Positions 6,907-15,472 are shown, counted from the first letter of the stretch. The stretch: DNA of 41,918 nt from DATIKM01 sp035477595 (GCA_035477595.1 DATIKM010000006.1:1-41918), one strand, 5' to 3'. Program-made: numbers and translations. The notes: generated from the letters alone by a model not told the origin.

Positions 6907-8136
6907 GTGGAAGCGACCCTGCAGGACCGGCGCATCCTCCTTGGAGTGACCGGCAGCATCGCCGCGTACAAGGCTGCGGACCTGGCAAGCAGGCTGAGGC
7001 ACCTCGGCGCCGACTTGCAGGTCGTCCTGACCCGCAATGCCGAGAGGCTGGTCGGCGCTCCCACGTTCCGGGCTCTGACCGGGAACCCCGTCCTCGTCGG
7101 CGTCTTCGATGAGCCGTACGAGAAGCAGATCGCCCACATCCACGCCGCTCAGACACCGGACCTGGTGGTGGTCGCGCCAGCGACGGCCAACATCGTGGCC
7201 AAGATGGCGACTGGCATCGCGGACGACATGCTCTCAACCATCCTGCTGGCATCAACTGCTCCCGTACTGCTGGCGCCCGCGATGAATAGCGCCATGCTCG
7301 CGCACCCTGCGACGCAGGCGAACCTTACCACGCTGGCAGCGCGGGGGGTCGGCATCGTGCAGCCGGGCTTCGGGGTGCTCGCGTGCCGCACGGAGGGCTG
7401 CGGGAAGCTCGCGAACGTCGACGACATCGTCGACGCGATCATCGGGCGACTGGCGCGGGTTCGCGACCTGCAGGGAGCCCGGGTTCTGGTGACTGCCGGG
7501 GCCACCCGAGAGCCCATTGATCCCGTCCGGTTCCTGTCGAACCGCTCCTCGGGGCGCATGGGCGTGGCGCTGGCGGAGGCGGGCCTCGAGCGTGGGGCTA
7601 GCGTGACGGTGGTAGCCGCGCACGTGAGCGTGCCGCTGCCCGCGCAGGCCACCGTGGAACGCGTGGAGACAACGGAGCAGATGCTGAGCGCCGTTCTGGC
7701 GTGCCTGCCGGAGTCCGACGTTCTCATCGCGGCGGCGGCGCCTGCCGACTTCGCGCCCGCGAGGGTCGAAGAGCACAAGATCAAGAAGCGCGGTGGCGCC
7801 TCGCTGACGCTGAATCTCTGTCCCACGCCCGACATCCTCAAGGCAGTGGCCGGCGTGCGCGGAAGGCAGGTCGTCGTCGGGTTTGCCGCCGAGACGCGCG
7901 ACGTCGAGCATAACGCTCAGCTCAAGCTTGCGGCAAAGCGCCTCGACCTTATCGTCGCCAACGACGTGACTGCGCCAGGTGCGGGGTTCGACGTGGCAAC
8001 GAACGTCGTCACGCTCCTCCACGCGAACGGTCACCGTGACGACTTGCCCCGCATGAGCAAGCGCGAGGTAGCGGACCGCATCCTGGACGCGGTCGTCCCG
8101 CTGCTTGCCGAGCGGCGAGGTCCGGACGCGGGCTAG
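6907..8136 (+). CDS. coaBC: Bifunctional phosphopantothenoylcysteine decarboxylase / phosphopantothenate-cysteine ligase
   Basis: Catalyses two steps of coenzyme A synthesis: joining of 4'-phosphopantothenate with cysteine and decarboxylation to phosphopantetheine. The N-terminal flavin-binding CoaC domain shows VTGSIAAYKA, APATANIVAKMATGIADD and the PAMN motif, with the substrate-clamp Cys region FGVLACRTEGCGKLAN. The C-terminal CoaB domain shows VTAGATREPIDPVRFLSNRS and SGRMG, then AAAPADF and KIKK. At 409 residues it is full length. GTG 6907 is used, 5 bases after gmk, which suggests co-transcription. Its stop codon shares bases CTAG with the selB stop on the other strand. Confidence 0.93.
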   Translation: MEATLQDRRILLGVTGSIAAYKAADLASRLRHLGADLQVVLTRNAERLVGAPTFRALTGNPVLVGVFDEPYEKQIAHIHAAQTPDLVVVAPATANIVAKMATGIADDMLSTILLASTAPVLLAPAMNSAMLAHPATQANLTTLAARGVGIVQPGFGVLACRTEGCGKLANVDDIVDAIIGRLARVRDLQGARVLVTAGATREPIDPVRFLSNRSSGRMGVALAEAGLERGASVTVVAAHVSVPLPAQATVERVETTEQMLSAVLACLPESDVLIAAAAPADFAPARVEEHKIKKRGGASLTLNLCPTPDILKAVAGVRGRQVVVGFAAETRDVEHNAQLKLAAKRLDLIVANDVTAPGAGFDVATNVVTLLHANGHRDDLPRMSKREVADRILDAVVPLLAERRGPDAG

Positions 8137-10037
8137 CCGCTGCGACCGAGGATCCGTGCGTCGCCGCGACGGACGGTGAAGCCGATGGAATCGAGATACT
8201 CCAACAGGGGCACGGCGTGCTTGCGCGAAGTGCCCGTGGCATCGCGAAACGCGGCGGCCGTGATGCTTCCCTCGCGCTCGATCGTCTCGCGCACGATGCG
8301 CCTTGCCTCGCTCAGCGTCCCCGCGTCGTAGACGACCCCTTCGGCGATGCGGACAAACTCTCCCCGGTCCATGCCGACCTGCAGCACGGCGCTGACCGCC
8401 TCGGGTGGCGCGCCCGCCGATGCCGCAGCCGCCTGCAGGCTCGGTGGAGCGAAGCCCGCCCCTCGATAGGCTTCGCGCACGCGGTCGAGGAGTGCCTGCT
8501 GGCGCGGGTTCAGCTTCACGGCGAACGCCGGGGCGCGGACGGTAGTGGCATCGGAGACAAGCACTCCGTCCGACTGTAGGCGCTGCAGTAGCGCGGCAAA
8601 GGCCCTGGGGTCCCCGTCCCGTCCCAGTACGGCGCGCAGCTCCTCGCGCGGCATGCCCGGCTTCATAGGGTTCGCAGCGTGGAAGGCATCCAGCGCGCCC
8701 TGCGCGCGTGAGGACGCGGCGAGGAGCACCTCGCGGTGTATAACGCGTCCGCCGGGAAGGGCCACCGCATCGCCACGCTGCTCGGCAGATAGGAGGGCGT
8801 CCTCCGACTCCGTGGCGCCCAACCCAGTCGCCTGCTGGGCATCGCGCCGTGCTGCACCGAGCGGGAGGGGGCGGAGCCAGGCGTCCACCAGACTGTCTGG
8901 CGTGCCCGACTCAAGTGCGGCTAGGCCACCCAGCACGCTGCCGTCGCCGGGTCGTGCACGGCGCACGCACGGATCCAGAATGCGGCCGCCGCCGATGGTG
9001 GCCATGGGGGAGTAGGATCGGAGCACGAAACGGTCGCCGCGCGCGCACGCAAACGGTGACTCGGTGCGCACGTGGACGTAGCCGCGCCCGCCGAGCGGCA
9101 CTTCGGCGGCGCCGATCACGGTGACGCGACCGATCACCTCGGCGGAGCCGAGATGCAGTCGCACCCGGGCGCGGGTGCGGAGTGCCCTGGCAGCCCCCGG
9201 CAGCATGTGTACCACCAGATCGGCGGCGCGCGACGCCTGCAGAACACCCGGGGGTGCAAGCACCTGGCCGCGCGCGAGGTCCCCGGAGGCGATGCCGGCG
9301 AGGTTCACGGCGGTACGCGTGCCCGCGGCCGCAAACTCCACGGACCGCCCGTGCGACTGGAGGCCGCGAACGCGCCCCCGCACGCCAGCGGGCGATACCT
9401 CAACCGGGTCGCCAAGCCGGAGCGTGCCCGCGACAAGCGTTCCCGTCGCCACCGCGCCAAACCCGGGACGTGTGAAGACACGATCTACCGGCAGCCGGAA
9501 GGCCCCGGTGTCGGTCCGGGGTCGTGCCCGTGAGACGGCCGCGTGCAGCTCGCGCACCAGCCGCTCGATGCCGCGCCCGCTGATGGAGTCAACCGTTACG
9601 ATGGGGGCGCGCGACAGAAAGGTGCCTTTCAGGTGGGCACGCAGATCCTCTTCGACCACGGACAGCCACTCCGGCTCGACTGTGTCCGCCTTCGTCAGCG
9701 CCACGACCCCGGCGCTCACGTCGAGGAGCTGTAGAATGTCGAGGTGCTCGGAGGTCTGCGGCATCACGCCCTCGTCCGCCGCGACGACCAGCAACGCCAC
9801 GTCGACGCCCGCCGCACCGGCGAGCATGTTCTTCACGAAGCGCTCGTGGCCAGGCACGTCGACGATGCCGGCCGTGGTGCCGTCGGGCAGCCGCAGCGCC
9901 GCAAAGCCGATGTCGATGGTCATGCCACGCTCCTGCTCCTCGGGGAGCCGATCGGTGTCGGTCCCTGTAAGGGCCTTGATGAGCGTAGTCTTGCCGTGGT
10001 CGACGTGGCCCGCGGTACCAATGATGGCGTGCTTCAT
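8133..10037 (-). CDS. selB: Selenocysteine-specific elongation factor SelB
   Basis: A 634-residue GTPase that delivers Sec-tRNA to UGA codons marked by a SECIS element. The N-terminus has GTAGHVDHGKTTL, with DVPGHERF and the TKAD nucleotide-recognition motif; the EF-Tu-like domains follow. The C-terminal third carries winged-helix repeats ending in FRDATGTSRKHAVPLLEYLD and GFTVRRGD, the diagnostic SelB RNA-binding end. ATG 10037 (MKHAIIGTAGHVDHGK) is chosen; a start at 10073 would add residues not seen in the family. It is convergent with coaBC, stop codons overlapping. No selA, selD or tRNA-Sec is visible in the window, so the rest of the pathway must be elsewhere. Confidence 0.92.
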   Translation of the reverse strand: MKHAIIGTAGHVDHGKTTLIKALTGTDTDRLPEEQERGMTIDIGFAALRLPDGTTAGIVDVPGHERFVKNMLAGAAGVDVALLVVAADEGVMPQTSEHLDILQLLDVSAGVVALTKADTVEPEWLSVVEEDLRAHLKGTFLSRAPIVTVDSISGRGIERLVRELHAAVSRARPRTDTGAFRLPVDRVFTRPGFGAVATGTLVAGTLRLGDPVEVSPAGVRGRVRGLQSHGRSVEFAAAGTRTAVNLAGIASGDLARGQVLAPPGVLQASRAADLVVHMLPGAARALRTRARVRLHLGSAEVIGRVTVIGAAEVPLGGRGYVHVRTESPFACARGDRFVLRSYSPMATIGGGRILDPCVRRARPGDGSVLGGLAALESGTPDSLVDAWLRPLPLGAARRDAQQATGLGATESEDALLSAEQRGDAVALPGGRVIHREVLLAASSRAQGALDAFHAANPMKPGMPREELRAVLGRDGDPRAFAALLQRLQSDGVLVSDATTVRAPAFAVKLNPRQQALLDRVREAYRGAGFAPPSLQAAAASAGAPPEAVSAVLQVGMDRGEFVRIAEGVVYDAGTLSEARRIVRETIEREGSITAAAFRDATGTSRKHAVPLLEYLDSIGFTVRRGDARILGRSG

Positions 10038-10512
10038 GCTCGGCACTCTACCCAACGAGCACCCGGGTGTCAACGCGCCACGGCCGCGTGTGCCGTGCTA
10101 CAGCGCGCTCGCCGTGCGTGCGGGCCCGTGCTGGAATGCCGCGTGGCGGGATGCAACCCCAGCGTACGTGCTGCCGGGCCCGTGGGAGTGCGTCGGGGTC
10201 GGTACTGCGCCAGGCGCCCCCTAAGACCCAGCACCAGCGGCAAGGCCGAACGCGTCATCATGTACCTCCTGCGTGAATGGACCTACGCCGCAAACGATCA
10301 GGATGCCGACAATGGGCCGGGAAGCTCCTGCACCGACACCCGTGGTGCCCCAAGACCGGGAGGGATCGTGCCTGGGCGGCATCCCGCCTGTCAGCAGGCT
10401 ATCGAACATATCGGGATACGCCACCTGGAGCCCTGCCGGAGGCACCACCGCAAGCAGGGGTGTGATGGCGGCCATGTAGCCCGAGCACGGTCAGCTCTCC
10501 GGGAGAGTGGAA
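10038..10512. other. 475-bp gap with short ORF candidates and one repeat copy
   Basis: No confident gene. On the minus strand a good Shine-Dalgarno (AGGAGG, then ATGATG near 10261) opens a 63-codon frame to 10070 starting MMTRSALPLVLGLRG, like the start of an exported protein, but it soon becomes low-complexity and runs through a repeat shared with 11652-11706. Another minus frame, 10221-10475, has no ribosome site. The stretch may be the relic of a secreted-protein gene. Confidence 0.35.
10125..10182. repeat. Short interspersed repeat, copy A
   Basis: Shares GTGCTKGAATGCCGCGTG, then CCCAGC and CGTGC...GCCCG with 11652-11706 in the same order and orientation. The two copies lie on either side of the secreted-protein gene at 10513-11247. 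Both translate on the minus strand to a segment containing TRHSSTGP. Confidence 0.5.
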
Positions 10513-11247
10513 ATGCGCCTGTACAGACCTGCCCTCTGCCTGATCGCTGTTGCGCTCTCGTCCACGGCGCTAGCGCAGGAGCGTACGAATGTGCCGAGAG
10601 TCGCCATCCTATGGACGTTCGCCGAGAACGAACGAGGAACCAGCCCGGAAGGAATGCGAACCGCCAATGACCTAATCCGCAAGCTGTTCGAGGAGCGAGC
10701 AGGTTTCGAGATCGTCCCGAATGCGGTTGCGCGAACAGCATGGCGCGAGTTGGGCTACCCAGACCGACCCGGGACGGTAGAGGACCCGGGCCAACTCCCG
10801 ATAGTGCCTGACGCCAGGCAGTTGCTGGAATTCGGGAGGAGAGCCGGAGTGGACTTTGTGTGCGTAGGCACGCTTGCCTGGAGGGTCCGCTCCATGTGGG
10901 TGGGGCTTGGCCCCAAGACGAGAGCGACTGCAACTGTCAACGTCACGATCGTTGACGTGCGACGCGCCGAGGTGGCTCTAGAGGTGAGGGATCTGAGCTC
11001 CGACAGCACACGAGCTGAGAGGTGGTACGAGAGCGCCGGCGCCCTCCTTGTCACCTGGGGCATAACCGTGTTCAGTGGCGGCCCCAAGACGCCCCACATC
11101 CAGAGGGCGGCCGTGAAGGCGATCGGAGCTGCCACGGACCCGTACTTCACCCAGACTGGTCGCAGGATCGGAGGCGCACGGCGCGTCACGCCCGACCGAC
11201 ATGGACACGTACCTGAGCCAGCTGTGTTGTCCCAACAGGCTGGTTAG
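10513..11247 (+). CDS. Secreted protein with TolB-N/CsgG-like fold, function unknown
   Basis: 244 residues. ATG 10513 follows GGGAGAG at a proper distance. Residues 1-20 form a Sec signal ending STALAQ. The mature protein reads VPRVAILWTF, later GFEIVPNAVARTAWRELG, ARQLLEFGRRAGVDFVCVG and TATVNVTIVDVRRAEVALEV. This alternation (a value-like strand, a helix that names a 'level', 'aD.vv.G', then 'v.lvD...g.v') is typical of periplasmic TolB-N / CsgG / DUF4136-like domains. The fold call is inference from pattern. The last 30 residues lack this pattern and may be a frameshifted tail. It stands alone in a low-density region between two repeat copies. Confidence 0.6.
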   Translation: MRLYRPALCLIAVALSSTALAQERTNVPRVAILWTFAENERGTSPEGMRTANDLIRKLFEERAGFEIVPNAVARTAWRELGYPDRPGTVEDPGQLPIVPDARQLLEFGRRAGVDFVCVGTLAWRVRSMWVGLGPKTRATATVNVTIVDVRRAEVALEVRDLSSDSTRAERWYESAGALLVTWGITVFSGGPKTPHIQRAAVKAIGAATDPYFTQTGRRIGGARRVTPDRHGHVPEPAVLSQQAG

Positions 11248-11853
11248 TGGTAGGCTGAGCTTGGAGGTGCTGTGGTTGGGTGCGCCAAACGCCAAGCACC
11301 TTTGATCGATGAGTGTGTCTCGGGAGTGCGGTACGGACCGTCGCCAAGCGCTCTGAGCTGGCGAAGGTGATCGACGGCGGCGCGACGTTGCACGTGGTCT
11401 AGGCCACATCCAGCGTGGCACCGGCCCTCCGTCTACCGCTGGTCGCACAGATGCTGGCAGTCGGGCGTCGCGGGTCTGGGAGACCCTCTGCCTAGGCCCG
11501 CGAGCAGCCCCGTCGCAATGTCCCACTAGGGCATCAGCCGTCATTGTCCGGCGGTGAGGCGAACGGTACGCTCCATCGGGGCAGCACGCCGGAGCTCTGG
11601 GGACAGAGGCTGGGCGTGCGCGGACGTCCGCGCGTCTGACGCGCCGAGCGGACCTGTGCTTGAATGCCGCGTGTAGCGGTACAGTCCCAGCCTGCGTGCG
11701 GCCCGTCGCACACAGGATGCGTCACGGTAGCGGACGATGCCGGTGACAGGATGCATGCCGCCGATCCCAGAGGAGTCCGGGGGCATCGACATAGCTGCAG
11801 GAGCCGTACCGCGGCGGGTGCGCGCTTACCGCCCGGGCATCCTCAAGGAGCGT
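11248..11853. other. 606-bp gap with gene fragments and one repeat copy
   Basis: No intact gene. A plus-strand frame ending at TAG near 11400-11402 reads VAKRSELAKVIDGGATLHVV and looks like the tail of a lost protein, preceded by an in-frame TGA. Repeat copy B lies at 11652-11706. AAGGAG at 11845-11850 is the ribosome binding site of the following gene. Confidence 0.4.
11652..11706. repeat. Short interspersed repeat, copy B
   Basis: Partner of the copy at 10125-10182, same orientation, with small insertions and deletions between them. Conserved core GAATGCCGCGTG plus the downstream CCCAGC and CGTGC...GCCCG blocks. Confidence 0.5.
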
Positions 11854-12846
11854 ATGAACGACCTGCCTGGCAGTACCCAACCCGAGGGCGAACGCCTTCT
11901 GGGAGCGCACATGCCGTGCGTCGGCGGGCTGGCCTCCAGTCTGTACGCTGGTCGCAGAATCGGGTGTGACGCCGTACAGCTGTTCACGGGCTCGCCGCGC
12001 CAGTGGTCGGTGCCAGCCCTCGAGGATGAAGCCATCGAGGCGTTCCATGCCGCCCGCATTGAGTCGGGCGTCCGCTTCACGGTGGCGCACGACTCCTACC
12101 TGATCAACCTCGCAGCTCCAGACGCCCACATCCTCGATCGCTCCCGCAAGGCGCTCTCCCGTGAGCTGGACCGCGCGAACGCACTCGGCATTCCATGGGT
12201 GGTGACCCACCTTGGCGCCCACCTTCAGAGCGGCGAGGAGCAGGGGCTCGATCGGCTGGTCGAGAGCATCCGGCTGGAGCTGGACAGGAGCGAGGGCCTG
12301 GCGACCGGCATCGCTCTGGAAACGACAGCCGGCCAGGGGACTGCGCTCGGATGGCGCTTCGAGCACATCGCCCGCGTCTTCGATGCTGTCGGTGATCATC
12401 CGCGCCTGAGCGCGTGTCTCGACACCTGCCACGTCTTTGCGGCCGGCTACGACCTCCGCACCCCGGAGGCCTACCATGCCACGGTCGCTGAGTTCGACCG
12501 CGTCGTCGGTCTGCGGCGCCTCTCGGTGATTCACGCCAACGACGCGCGCAAGCCGCTCGGCAGCCGGGTGGATCGCCACGAGCACCTCGGTGACGGCGAG
12601 ATCGGGATCGAGGCATTCGCGCTGCTCGCGAGAGATGCGCGTCTGTGGCACGTGCCCATCATTGTCGAGACACCGGAGTCCGAGACCATGCACGAGGTGA
12701 ACCTTGGTCGTCTGAGGGTGCTCTCCAAGGTCGGAGGGCTCGGGATTCGCGCGCAGGTTCTCCCGCCGCCGTCGCATGAGGAGGTCGACGCCGACGCCTC
12801 CCGCGGCTGGATCGAGGGGGAGCAGACAGCGCCGGCTGCAGGATGA
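11854..12846 (+). CDS. nfo: Endonuclease IV (AP endonuclease)
   Basis: Cleaves DNA 5' to abasic sites using three zinc ions. The family motifs appear in order: GAHMPCVGGLASSLYAG, QLFTGSPRQW, AHDSYLINLA, the metal-binding THLGAH, ETTAGQGTALG, CLDTCHVFAAGYDL, the VIHANDARKPLGSRVDRHEH segment with LGDGEIG, and PIIVETP. At 330 residues it is about 45 longer than E. coli Nfo; the extra part is a C-terminal tail rich in charged and Pro residues. ATG 11854 lies just after AAGGAG and fits the family N-terminus better than upstream starts. The stop overlaps the next gene by 4 bases (ATGA), so translation is probably coupled. Confidence 0.92.
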   Translation: MNDLPGSTQPEGERLLGAHMPCVGGLASSLYAGRRIGCDAVQLFTGSPRQWSVPALEDEAIEAFHAARIESGVRFTVAHDSYLINLAAPDAHILDRSRKALSRELDRANALGIPWVVTHLGAHLQSGEEQGLDRLVESIRLELDRSEGLATGIALETTAGQGTALGWRFEHIARVFDAVGDHPRLSACLDTCHVFAAGYDLRTPEAYHATVAEFDRVVGLRRLSVIHANDARKPLGSRVDRHEHLGDGEIGIEAFALLARDARLWHVPIIVETPESETMHEVNLGRLRVLSKVGGLGIRAQVLPPPSHEEVDADASRGWIEGEQTAPAAG

Positions 12847-13328
12847 AGGCGTTGGCCGTGCTGATCGGCGTCGGGCTCGTTGCGGCTGCGGCATGGGCGC
12901 TTTGGCCGAAGCTTCGCGACGTTGCCAGCGCACCGCCGCCGGCTCAACCGGCCATGCCAGCTGAGGTCCCCGCTCCAGCGTCTGCGCCGGACGCGCCTCG
13001 CGATGCCCGAAGCCCTGAGGACCGTGCGCGCGACGAGCTGCGCGCCAGCCGCATCGAGTTCTACCAGGCGCTTCGCGACGCGCCAGCGGTCGTGGCGGGG
13101 TTCGGCCTCGGCGCTCAGAAGGACACGCTGGAGGTGCTGCTGACCCGGGATGATCATGCGACGCCGACGCCTCCCGCGGCTGGCATCGTGGCTCCCCGCG
13201 CGGCCGACTACGGGTTCCGCCGGATCGTTGTCCACGCCCCTGGTGCTCCGGGAGAGGCGGGCGACCGGAGGACGATTGCAGAGATGGTTCTGACCGACGC
13301 AGGTCGGTGGGTGACGTTCCGCCAGTAG
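12843..13328 (+). CDS. Small membrane-anchored protein, function unknown
   Basis: 161 residues, ATG overlapping the nfo stop. One transmembrane helix at residues 3-21 is followed by a Pro/Ala linker (PPPAQPAMPAEVPAPASAPD) and a short globular domain (EFYQALRDAPAVVAGFGLG, then GFRRIVVHAPG and IAEMVLTDAGRWVTF). No family is recognised. Co-translation with endonuclease IV says little about role. Confidence 0.6.
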   Translation: MKALAVLIGVGLVAAAAWALWPKLRDVASAPPPAQPAMPAEVPAPASAPDAPRDARSPEDRARDELRASRIEFYQALRDAPAVVAGFGLGAQKDTLEVLLTRDDHATPTPPAAGIVAPRAADYGFRRIVVHAPGAPGEAGDRRTIAEMVLTDAGRWVTFRQ

Positions 13329-13353
13329 CCGGACGCGTCGCCGGAGGTTGATC

Positions 13354-13554
13354 TTGCCCAGTCGGCTCATCCCCCTCACGCGCACGACGGGCCTCACTGA
13401 CGGCCCGTTCCCTCTCGGACAGGATTGGCTCAACCACGCGTGCGCCGAGGCGGTGTTGGGGGCGCCGGGCGGGGTCATCGACGGGGTGGAGCTCGAGGCG
13501 GCAAGGTGGACGGTCGGCGTGCCGTACCACCATGAGCGCCTTGGCCGGCGTTGA
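13354..13554 (+). CDS. Possible small hypothetical protein
   Basis: 66 codons from a TTG, with GGAGG 6 bases upstream. About 85% of the codons end in G or C, which fits coding in this genome. It reads LPSRLIPLTRTTGL to YHHERLGRR. No recognised family and no transmembrane segment. It lies between the nfo group and the convergent accC. It could equally be a chance frame. Confidence 0.35.
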   Translation: MPSRLIPLTRTTGLTDGPFPLGQDWLNHACAEAVLGAPGGVIDGVELEAARWTVGVPYHHERLGRR

Positions 13555-13679
13555 CGAGCGCTCGCGCCGCCTGTTTGATGCGTCGGTTCCGGCCGCGGTG
13601 GCCAGTTGAGATACAGCGCCGCACAGGCCGCAGGCGGCGGGTGCATACGCGGGCGCCGGTGCGTCCGCGGCCGTCGGCG

Positions 13680-15035
13680 CTACGCCGTCACCGGCTGCAG
13701 GTCCTTGGTTATGAGGTCCGTGCTGACGTCGCCGCGACGGAACGCCGGGCAGGCGAGGATGCGCCGCTGCAGGGGCAGGTTCGTGGTGATACCATCGATG
13801 ACCATCTCCTGCAGGCAACGGGACATACGGGCCACCGCCTGGGCGCGATCGGGCGCGTGCACGATCAGCTTCGCGAGGTTCGGGTCGTAGTAGGGGGGCA
13901 TCGCGTAGCCCGAGTAGATGTGGCTGTCGACGCGGACGCCGAGGCCTCCGGGAAAGTGCACGTGCTTGATCGTGCCCGCCGACGGGGCGAAGTTGCGGTC
14001 GGCGTCCTCGGCCGTGATGCGGCACTCGATGGAGTGCCCATTCATCGTGACGTCGCTCTGGCTGAACGGCAGACGCTCGCCGCTCGCGATGCGGAGCTGA
14101 AGCTGCACGATGTCTTGGCCCGTCACCATCTCGGTGATCGGGTGCTCCACCTGCAGCCGCGTGTTCATCTCGAGGAAGTAGAACTCGTGCTGGCGGTCGA
14201 GGATGAACTCGACCGTTCCCGCGTTGCGGTACCCCACGTGGCGGCACAGGCGCACCGCCGCCTCAGCGATCCTCGAGAGCAGGCCGGCGGGCAGCCCTGG
14301 CGGAGGACTCTCCTCAACCAGCTTCTTGTGGCGCGGGCTCTGGACGGAGCAGTCACGCAGGCCGAGGTGCACTACGTTGCCGTAGGCGTCGCCTAGGATC
14401 TGCGCCTCTATGTGGCGGGGCTGCTCGATCAGCTTTTCCACGTAGACTTCTGGGGAGCCGAACGCGGCCTCGGCTTCGGAACGGGCCATCTGGACGGCGC
14501 GCGGGTACTCGTCTGGGTCGTCGACACGGCGTATGCCCGTGCCTCCTCCGCCTGCCACCGCCTTGATGTAGACCGGGAAGCCCACCTGCTGCGCAGTTGC
14601 CAACGCCTGCTGGTCGTTGGTGATGGGCCCGTCGCTGCCGGGGATCGTCGGAACATCTGCGGCTCTTGCGACAGCGCGCGCACGTGCCTTGTCGCCCATG
14701 TCCTCGATGACTGCGGGACTGGGGCCTATGAACGTGATCCGACACGCCGCGCAGGCCTCCGCAAAACTCGCCCGCTCGCTGAGGTAGCCGTAGCCAGGGT
14801 GGATCGCCTCCGCTCCCGTGATCTGCGCTGCCGCAATGATGTTGGGGGCGTGCAGGTAGCTGTCCTTGTTCGCGGGAGGCCCGATGCACAGCGACTCGTC
14901 CGCCAAGCGGACGTGCAGGGAGCCCGCGTCGGCCGTGCTGTAGACCGCCACAGTCCGGATGTGCATCTCCTGGCACGCGCGGATGATGCGGGCGGCGATC
15001 TCGCCGCGGTTGGCGACCAGTACCTTGCTGAACAT
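13680..15035 (-). CDS. accC: Acetyl-CoA carboxylase, biotin carboxylase subunit (divergent loop)
   Basis: The biotin carboxylase step uses ATP and bicarbonate to carboxylate biotin on BCCP. 451 residues, full length. Seen: ANRGEIAARIIRA, the HPGYGYLSE loop, IGPSPAVIEDMGDK, IKAVAGGGGTGI (E. coli has IKA-S-GGGGGRGM), EKLIEQPRHIEAQ, FYFLEMNTRLQVEHPITEM, and HIYSGYAMPPYYDPNLAKLI. Odd: where E. coli reads ERDCSMQRRHQK, this protein reads LRDCSVQSPRHKK (residues 226-238), with Glu to Leu and one extra residue between the Gln and His that help bind bicarbonate and biotin. Last gene of the efp-acc unit, 45 bases after the pseudopilin. The ATG at 15035 fits the family; no strong ribosome site. The family call is sure; activity is less certain. 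Confidence 0.9.
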   Translation of the reverse strand: MFSKVLVANRGEIAARIIRACQEMHIRTVAVYSTADAGSLHVRLADESLCIGPPANKDSYLHAPNIIAAAQITGAEAIHPGYGYLSERASFAEACAACRITFIGPSPAVIEDMGDKARARAVARAADVPTIPGSDGPITNDQQALATAQQVGFPVYIKAVAGGGGTGIRRVDDPDEYPRAVQMARSEAEAAFGSPEVYVEKLIEQPRHIEAQILGDAYGNVVHLGLRDCSVQSPRHKKLVEESPPPGLPAGLLSRIAEAAVRLCRHVGYRNAGTVEFILDRQHEFYFLEMNTRLQVEHPITEMVTGQDIVQLQLRIASGERLPFSQSDVTMNGHSIECRITAEDADRNFAPSAGTIKHVHFPGGLGVRVDSHIYSGYAMPPYYDPNLAKLIVHAPDRAQAVARMSRCLQEMVIDGITTNLPLQRRILACPAFRRGDVSTDLITKDLQPVTA

Positions 15036-15080
15036 GGATGGGTAGCTTACCTTCCGGGTCTGGTAGCTGTGCGCGTCAGG

Positions 15081-15458
15081 CTAGAAGGCCTCGTGCCCCG
15101 GGTGAGGGCAACGGATCTCCGCCCGCGCGGCATCGTAGATGTACGGCTGACTGCCCACCGCGCAGTGGACCGTCCGCACCGGCAGCGACAGCACATCGGT
15201 CGAAGCAGGCGGTTGCCCGTCGGCGTCGGCGATGCGGTACGCCTCGATCGCCTGGCGGACGGTCCTCAGGTTCGCGCGGCAAGCCGCGCCCTTGGCGGCG
15301 GCGATCGGCGTCTGGACGGTCGGCATCTGGCCGCCAGGCATTGGATCGCCGGCGTACCGGTTCAGTAGGAAGGCCGCGACCGCAACGAGCAGGAGGCCCA
15401 CCAGGGCGACCTCGATGAGTGAACGTCCGCTCCGGCGATCGCGTCGTATTGGCTGCAC
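15081..15458 (-). CDS. Type II/IV pseudopilin-like protein
   Basis: 125 residues from GTG 15458. The N-terminus is basic (MQPIRRDRRSG) and is followed by RSLIEVALVGLLLVAVAAFLL: a class III prepilin signal with Gly at -1, Glu at +5 and a hydrophobic helix, though +1 is Arg where Phe or Met is usual. The rest reads CRANLRTVRQAIEAYRIADADG, then a C-terminal YIYDAARAEIRCPHPGH, which matches small pseudopilins that carry a C-terminal Cys pair. It presumably enters the membrane and a secretion or pilus fibre after cleavage by a prepilin peptidase that is not in the window. Its place between accB and accC is unusual. Confidence 0.7.
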   Translation of the reverse strand: MQPIRRDRRSGRSLIEVALVGLLLVAVAAFLLNRYAGDPMPGGQMPTVQTPIAAAKGAACRANLRTVRQAIEAYRIADADGQPPASTDVLSLPVRTVHCAVGSQPYIYDAARAEIRCPHPGHEAF

Positions 15459-15472
15459 CCCGCCCGCTCCGG

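Noticed and set aside
10038..10512. Possible tRNA-Sec near selB
   Set aside because: No cloverleaf or T-arm GGTTCGAATCC-like segment is visible in this gap.
11722..14247. 841-codon minus-strand frame across nfo and accC
   Set aside because: It lies antisense to nfo, whose family motifs are clear on the plus strand, and overlaps accC in another frame. The product is low-complexity Arg/Pro/Ala; it is a high-GC shadow.
13551..14396. 281-codon plus-strand frame
   Set aside because: Antisense to accC, which is certain from its motifs.
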